Shown: piece by piece, positions 6,331 to 8,563 of the stretch
Layout of the letters: each line of letters begins with the position of its first letter
Position numbering within the stretch: the stretch's first letter is position 1
NCBI GenBank assembly: GCA_946611835.1
Contig: CAMOEE010000107.1
Coordinates: 1-8,563 of the forward strand
Origin: an uncultured Treponema sp.
GTDB lineage: Bacteria; Spirochaetota; Spirochaetia; Treponematales; Treponemataceae
Direction of reading: 5' to 3'
Length of the DNA stretch: 8,563 nt
Made by a program: the position numbers and the translations under genes
Notes under the pieces: model-generated
What the model saw: only the letters and a program-made list of their open reading frames with translations
Databases searched by the model: none
What the model was told of the DNA's origin: nothing

Positions 6331-7091
6331 TTTACTTTATTGGAGCGGGGCCTGGGGCGGCGGATTTAATCACGGTGCGGGGGCAAAAATTGCTGGAAAA
6401 AGCCGATGTGGTCATCTGGGCAGGCTCTCTTGTGAACGAAGAATTGCTTGAAAATTGCTCAAGATGTGCAGAAATTTATAACAGTGCCCAAATGACCCTT
6501 GAAGAAGTGCTCGAAGTTATGAAAAAAGCCGAAAAATCAGGCAAGACTACCGTTCGTTTGCATACAGGAGATCCCTGTCTATACGGTGCCATTCGTGAGC
6601 AGATGGATGAGCTTGATAAATTGGGCATAAAATACAAGTCGGTTCCGGGGGTTTCTTCATTTTGTGGGGCGGCTGCAAGCTTAAATCTTGAATATACGCT
6701 CCCGAATGTTAGTCAATCTGTGATAATCACAAGGCTTTCAGGCAGAACCGGTGTTCCCGAAAAGGAAAGTTTGCGTTCGCTCGCAGAGCACAATTCAACC
6801 CTTGTTCTTTTTTTAAGCTCCGGGATGACGGAAAAGGTGCAGTCAGAATTACTTGAAGCGGGTCTTTCTCCCCAAACGCCTGTGGCCCTGGTTTACAAGG
6901 CGACCTGGGCTGACGAAAAAAAAGTCCTTTGCACTGTGGGAAGTCTTGCTGAGTCGGCAAAGGCAAATGGAATTTCAAAGACTGCCCTGATTATCGTGGG
7001 CGATGTGGTCTCTCATTCGGATTATGAGCGCTCAAAGCTCTATGACCCGACTTTCACGACGGAGTTCAGAAAGGCCAAAAATGAAAACTGA
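6327..7091 (+). CDS. cbiF: Cobalt-precorrin-4 C11-methyltransferase (CbiF/CobM)
   Basis: S-adenosylmethionine-dependent methylation of the corrin ring at C11, the step before the reactions leading to CbiD's substrate. The 254-residue product has the tetrapyrrole-methylase fold markers: GAGPGAADLITVRG (6-19), AGSLV (32-36), RLHTGDPCLYGAIREQM (77-93), PGVSSF (107-112), TLPNVSQSVIITR (124-136) and GRTGVP (139-144), all characteristic of the C11 enzyme rather than the other corrin methylases. The ATG overlaps the cbiD stop codon (ATGA), and AGGAG (6316-6320) lies six bases before it. Length and motifs are complete with no insertions. Confidence 0.96.
   Translation: MIYFIGAGPGAADLITVRGQKLLEKADVVIWAGSLVNEELLENCSRCAEIYNSAQMTLEEVLEVMKKAEKSGKTTVRLHTGDPCLYGAIREQMDELDKLGIKYKSVPGVSSFCGAAASLNLEYTLPNVSQSVIITRLSGRTGVPEKESLRSLAEHNSTLVLFLSSGMTEKVQSELLEAGLSPQTPVALVYKATWADEKKVLCTVGSLAESAKANGISKTALIIVGDVVSHSDYERSKLYDPTFTTEFRKAKNEN
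7068..7074 (+). promoter_or_regulatory. Ribosome binding site that fixes the MATE start
   Basis: AGAAAGG ends six bases before the ATG at 7081. A longer in-frame start at 7003 would overlap cbiF by 89 bp and add 26 polar residues not seen in MATE proteins, so 7081 is preferred. Confidence 0.65.
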
Positions 7092-8430
7092 TTTGCTCGC
7101 CAGAATGCGAAATGGAGACAGACTTTCTCTCAATGAACAGCTCAGACTGATTTTTACCCTCAGTCTTCCCCCTGTCCTTGCCCAGCTTTCTTCGATTCTT
7201 ATGACTTTCATTGACGCTTCGATGGTGGGACATCTGGGTGAGCGGGAAGGGGCTGCAATCGGGCTGGTGGCTTCATCAACCTGGCTTATCTGGGGACTTT
7301 CTTTTTCCTGCACCATGGGATTCACGGTACAAATCTCCCACTTAATCGGGGCCGGCAAAAATGAAGAGGCGAGGAATCTCGTAAAAGTCTCATCCCTGGT
7401 GAATTCTGCCCTTGCTCTTTTCCTCACGCTTTCTATTTGCGGACTTTCCCCCTTCGTTCCTCTCTGGCTTGGAAGCACCGAGGCGATTTACGAGGATTCA
7501 AGGCTCTACTTTCTGATTTTTGCGCTGAGTATTCCCATTATTCAGTTCAACTGCCTTGCTGGCGGGGCTTTGCAGGCTTCCGGCGAGATGAAAATGCCCA
7601 GTGCAATGCAGATTCTGATGGCGGTTCTCAATGTCGTCCTGAATTATGTTTTTATTTATCTTCTTGATATGGGAGTGAAAGGGGCTGCAATCGCAACCTT
7701 GATTTCAAGGCTTGTCACCACACTTCCCCTGATTCTTTTTCTTTTTTATAAATGCCAGATTCTTCGCTTCCGTCCGGGAGAGAAAATCTACTTCAAAAAA
7801 GCCTATTTTTCCACAGCTGTAAAGATTGGCATTCCCACGGCCTTCGAGCAGTGCATAATGACAGGCGGGCAGGTAGCCTTTACAAAAATCGTGAGTCCCC
7901 TTGGTCAGACGGCACTTTCGGCCAACTCTTTTGCCATTACTGCAGAAAGTTTGTGCTACATGCCGGCCTACGGACTTGCGGCGGCGGCCACCACAATCAC
8001 AGGCCAGTGTTACGGCAGCGGCCAGAAGGAGCTTACCCGCCGCTTCGGCTGGATTACGACGGTCACAGGAATGGTCTTTATGGCTTTGAGCGGAAGTCTG
8101 ATGTTCATTTTTGCCCGGCAGATGATTGGTCTTATCTCCCCTGAAGAGGCCGTAATTGAGCTTGGGGCAAAAATCCTTATGATTGAGGCCTTCTGCGAGC
8201 CTCTTTACGGAGCCAGCCTGGTTGCAAGTGGAGCCATGCGTGGAACAGGCGATACATTTGTTCCCAGCTGCTTCAAATTTTTCTCCATGTGGATGGTAAG
8301 AATCCCCCTGGCACTTTTTTTGCGGGGGCTGTACGGGCTTGCCGGCGTGTGGGCGGCCATGAGCATTGAGCTTTGTGTCCGGGGAATTTTGTTTTTGATT
8401 CGCCTTTGGGGGCGGGGCTGGGTTAGGTAA
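7081..8430 (+). CDS. MATE-family multidrug/metabolite efflux transporter
   Basis: The 449-residue product is a polytopic inner-membrane protein with about 12 hydrophobic segments, the usual length for the family. MATE proteins export organic cations or metabolites using a sodium or proton gradient. Diagnostic features are the first-helix pattern ending IDASMVGHLG (44-53) and the paired half-repeat motifs GALQASGEMKMPS (162-174) and GAMRGTGDTFVPS (384-396). The start overlaps cbiF by 11 bp, so it is translated with the cobalamin genes. Its substrate cannot be read from the sequence. A link to corrinoid or precursor export is only a suggestion from position; it could equally be an unrelated passenger. 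The stop codon abuts a heptamer repeat array. Confidence 0.92.
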   Translation: MKTDLLARMRNGDRLSLNEQLRLIFTLSLPPVLAQLSSILMTFIDASMVGHLGEREGAAIGLVASSTWLIWGLSFSCTMGFTVQISHLIGAGKNEEARNLVKVSSLVNSALALFLTLSICGLSPFVPLWLGSTEAIYEDSRLYFLIFALSIPIIQFNCLAGGALQASGEMKMPSAMQILMAVLNVVLNYVFIYLLDMGVKGAAIATLISRLVTTLPLILFLFYKCQILRFRPGEKIYFKKAYFSTAVKIGIPTAFEQCIMTGGQVAFTKIVSPLGQTALSANSFAITAESLCYMPAYGLAAAATTITGQCYGSGQKELTRRFGWITTVTGMVFMALSGSLMFIFARQMIGLISPEEAVIELGAKILMIEAFCEPLYGASLVASGAMRGTGDTFVPSCFKFFSMWMVRIPLALFLRGLYGLAGVWAAMSIELCVRGILFLIRLWGRGWVR

Positions 8431-8476
8431 GGAAACGGAAAATGGAAAACTGAAAGTGGAAAATGAAAAACTGAAG
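8431..8476 (+). repeat. Heptanucleotide repeat array 3, intergenic, directly after the MATE stop codon
   Basis: Six units, including ACGGAAA, ATGGAAA, ACTGAAA and GTGGAAA, begin within a few bases of the TAA at 8428-8430. They are the same family as the arrays inside cbiP at 3340-3398 and 3543-3668. Here the array is not translated. Confidence 0.85.
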
Positions 8477-8563
8477 ATTTCAACTTTAGTTCTAGTTTTC
8501 TTTCTCTGAAAGTCGATTACAAAAATCTTCCAAAAATGTAGAATAAACTGATTTTTGGCAACG
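8477..8563 (+). other. Non-coding tail with a candidate promoter and a weak inverted repeat
   Basis: No open frame of note is seen. CCAAAAAT (8530-8537) and ATTTTTGG (8551-8558) form an AT-rich inverted repeat with a 13-base loop; it lacks a GC stem and T-run, so it is not a convincing terminator. ATTACA (8516-8521), a 17-bp spacer and TAGAAT (8539-8544, five of six to TATAAT) could be a promoter for a gene beyond the window. Confidence 0.3.

Noticed and set aside
7752..8144. Plus-strand open frame of 130 codons
   Set aside because: Out-of-frame shadow within the MATE gene; Cys/His-rich but with no ordered motif.

Overview
This window carries the start of a signalling gene on the minus strand and, facing away from it, a compact plus-strand operon for anaerobic-type cobalamin (vitamin B12) ring synthesis. 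The organism is probably a host-associated Treponema or related spirochaete. That is an inference from the sensor-HAMP-cyclase style protein, the CbiD-type pathway, the degenerate GAAA-rich heptamer repeats and the moderate GC content. It is not proven by a marker gene.

Layout: positions 1-1231 (minus) encode the N-terminal 410 residues of a two-membrane-segment sensor with a HAMP domain, running at the window edge into what looks like a class III adenylate/guanylate cyclase. A divergent spacer of about 115 bp follows. The plus strand then holds five tightly packed genes: an ABC-type (BtuD/FepC-like) ATPase fused in frame to cobyric acid synthase CbiP/CobQ (1346-4213), cobalt-precorrin-8 methylmutase CbiC/CobH (4200-4841), cobalt-precorrin-5B C1-methyltransferase CbiD (4864-6330), cobalt-precorrin-4 C11-methyltransferase CbiF/CobM (6327-7091) and a MATE-family membrane transporter (7081-8430). 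Three of the four junctions overlap and the fourth is 22 bp, so this is almost certainly one transcript. The last 133 bp are non-coding and begin with a heptamer repeat.

CbiF, CbiD and CbiC perform successive methylation and rearrangement steps on the corrin ring. CbiP amidates the later intermediate. The ATPase half would normally power uptake of a corrinoid or metal chelate, but no permease or binding protein lies in this window.

The most unusual features are in the fusion gene. The linker between its two enzymes is built from nested DNA palindromes that are translated. The glutaminase domain contains two arrays of a degenerate 7-bp repeat (consensus NNNGAAA, often ACTGAAA). In frame these read as a 7-residue peptide repeat of the form KLKxENG. 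Wherever the unit's TGA would fall in frame, the sequence has GGA instead (0 of 8 in-phase units carry TGA, against 12 of 18 out-of-phase units). The same repeat family recurs directly after the MATE stop codon, and a short remnant may mark the edge of an insertion in CbiD. This looks like a dispersed repeat that has entered protein loops and been adapted to coding. It could also make cbiP prone to frameshift switching.
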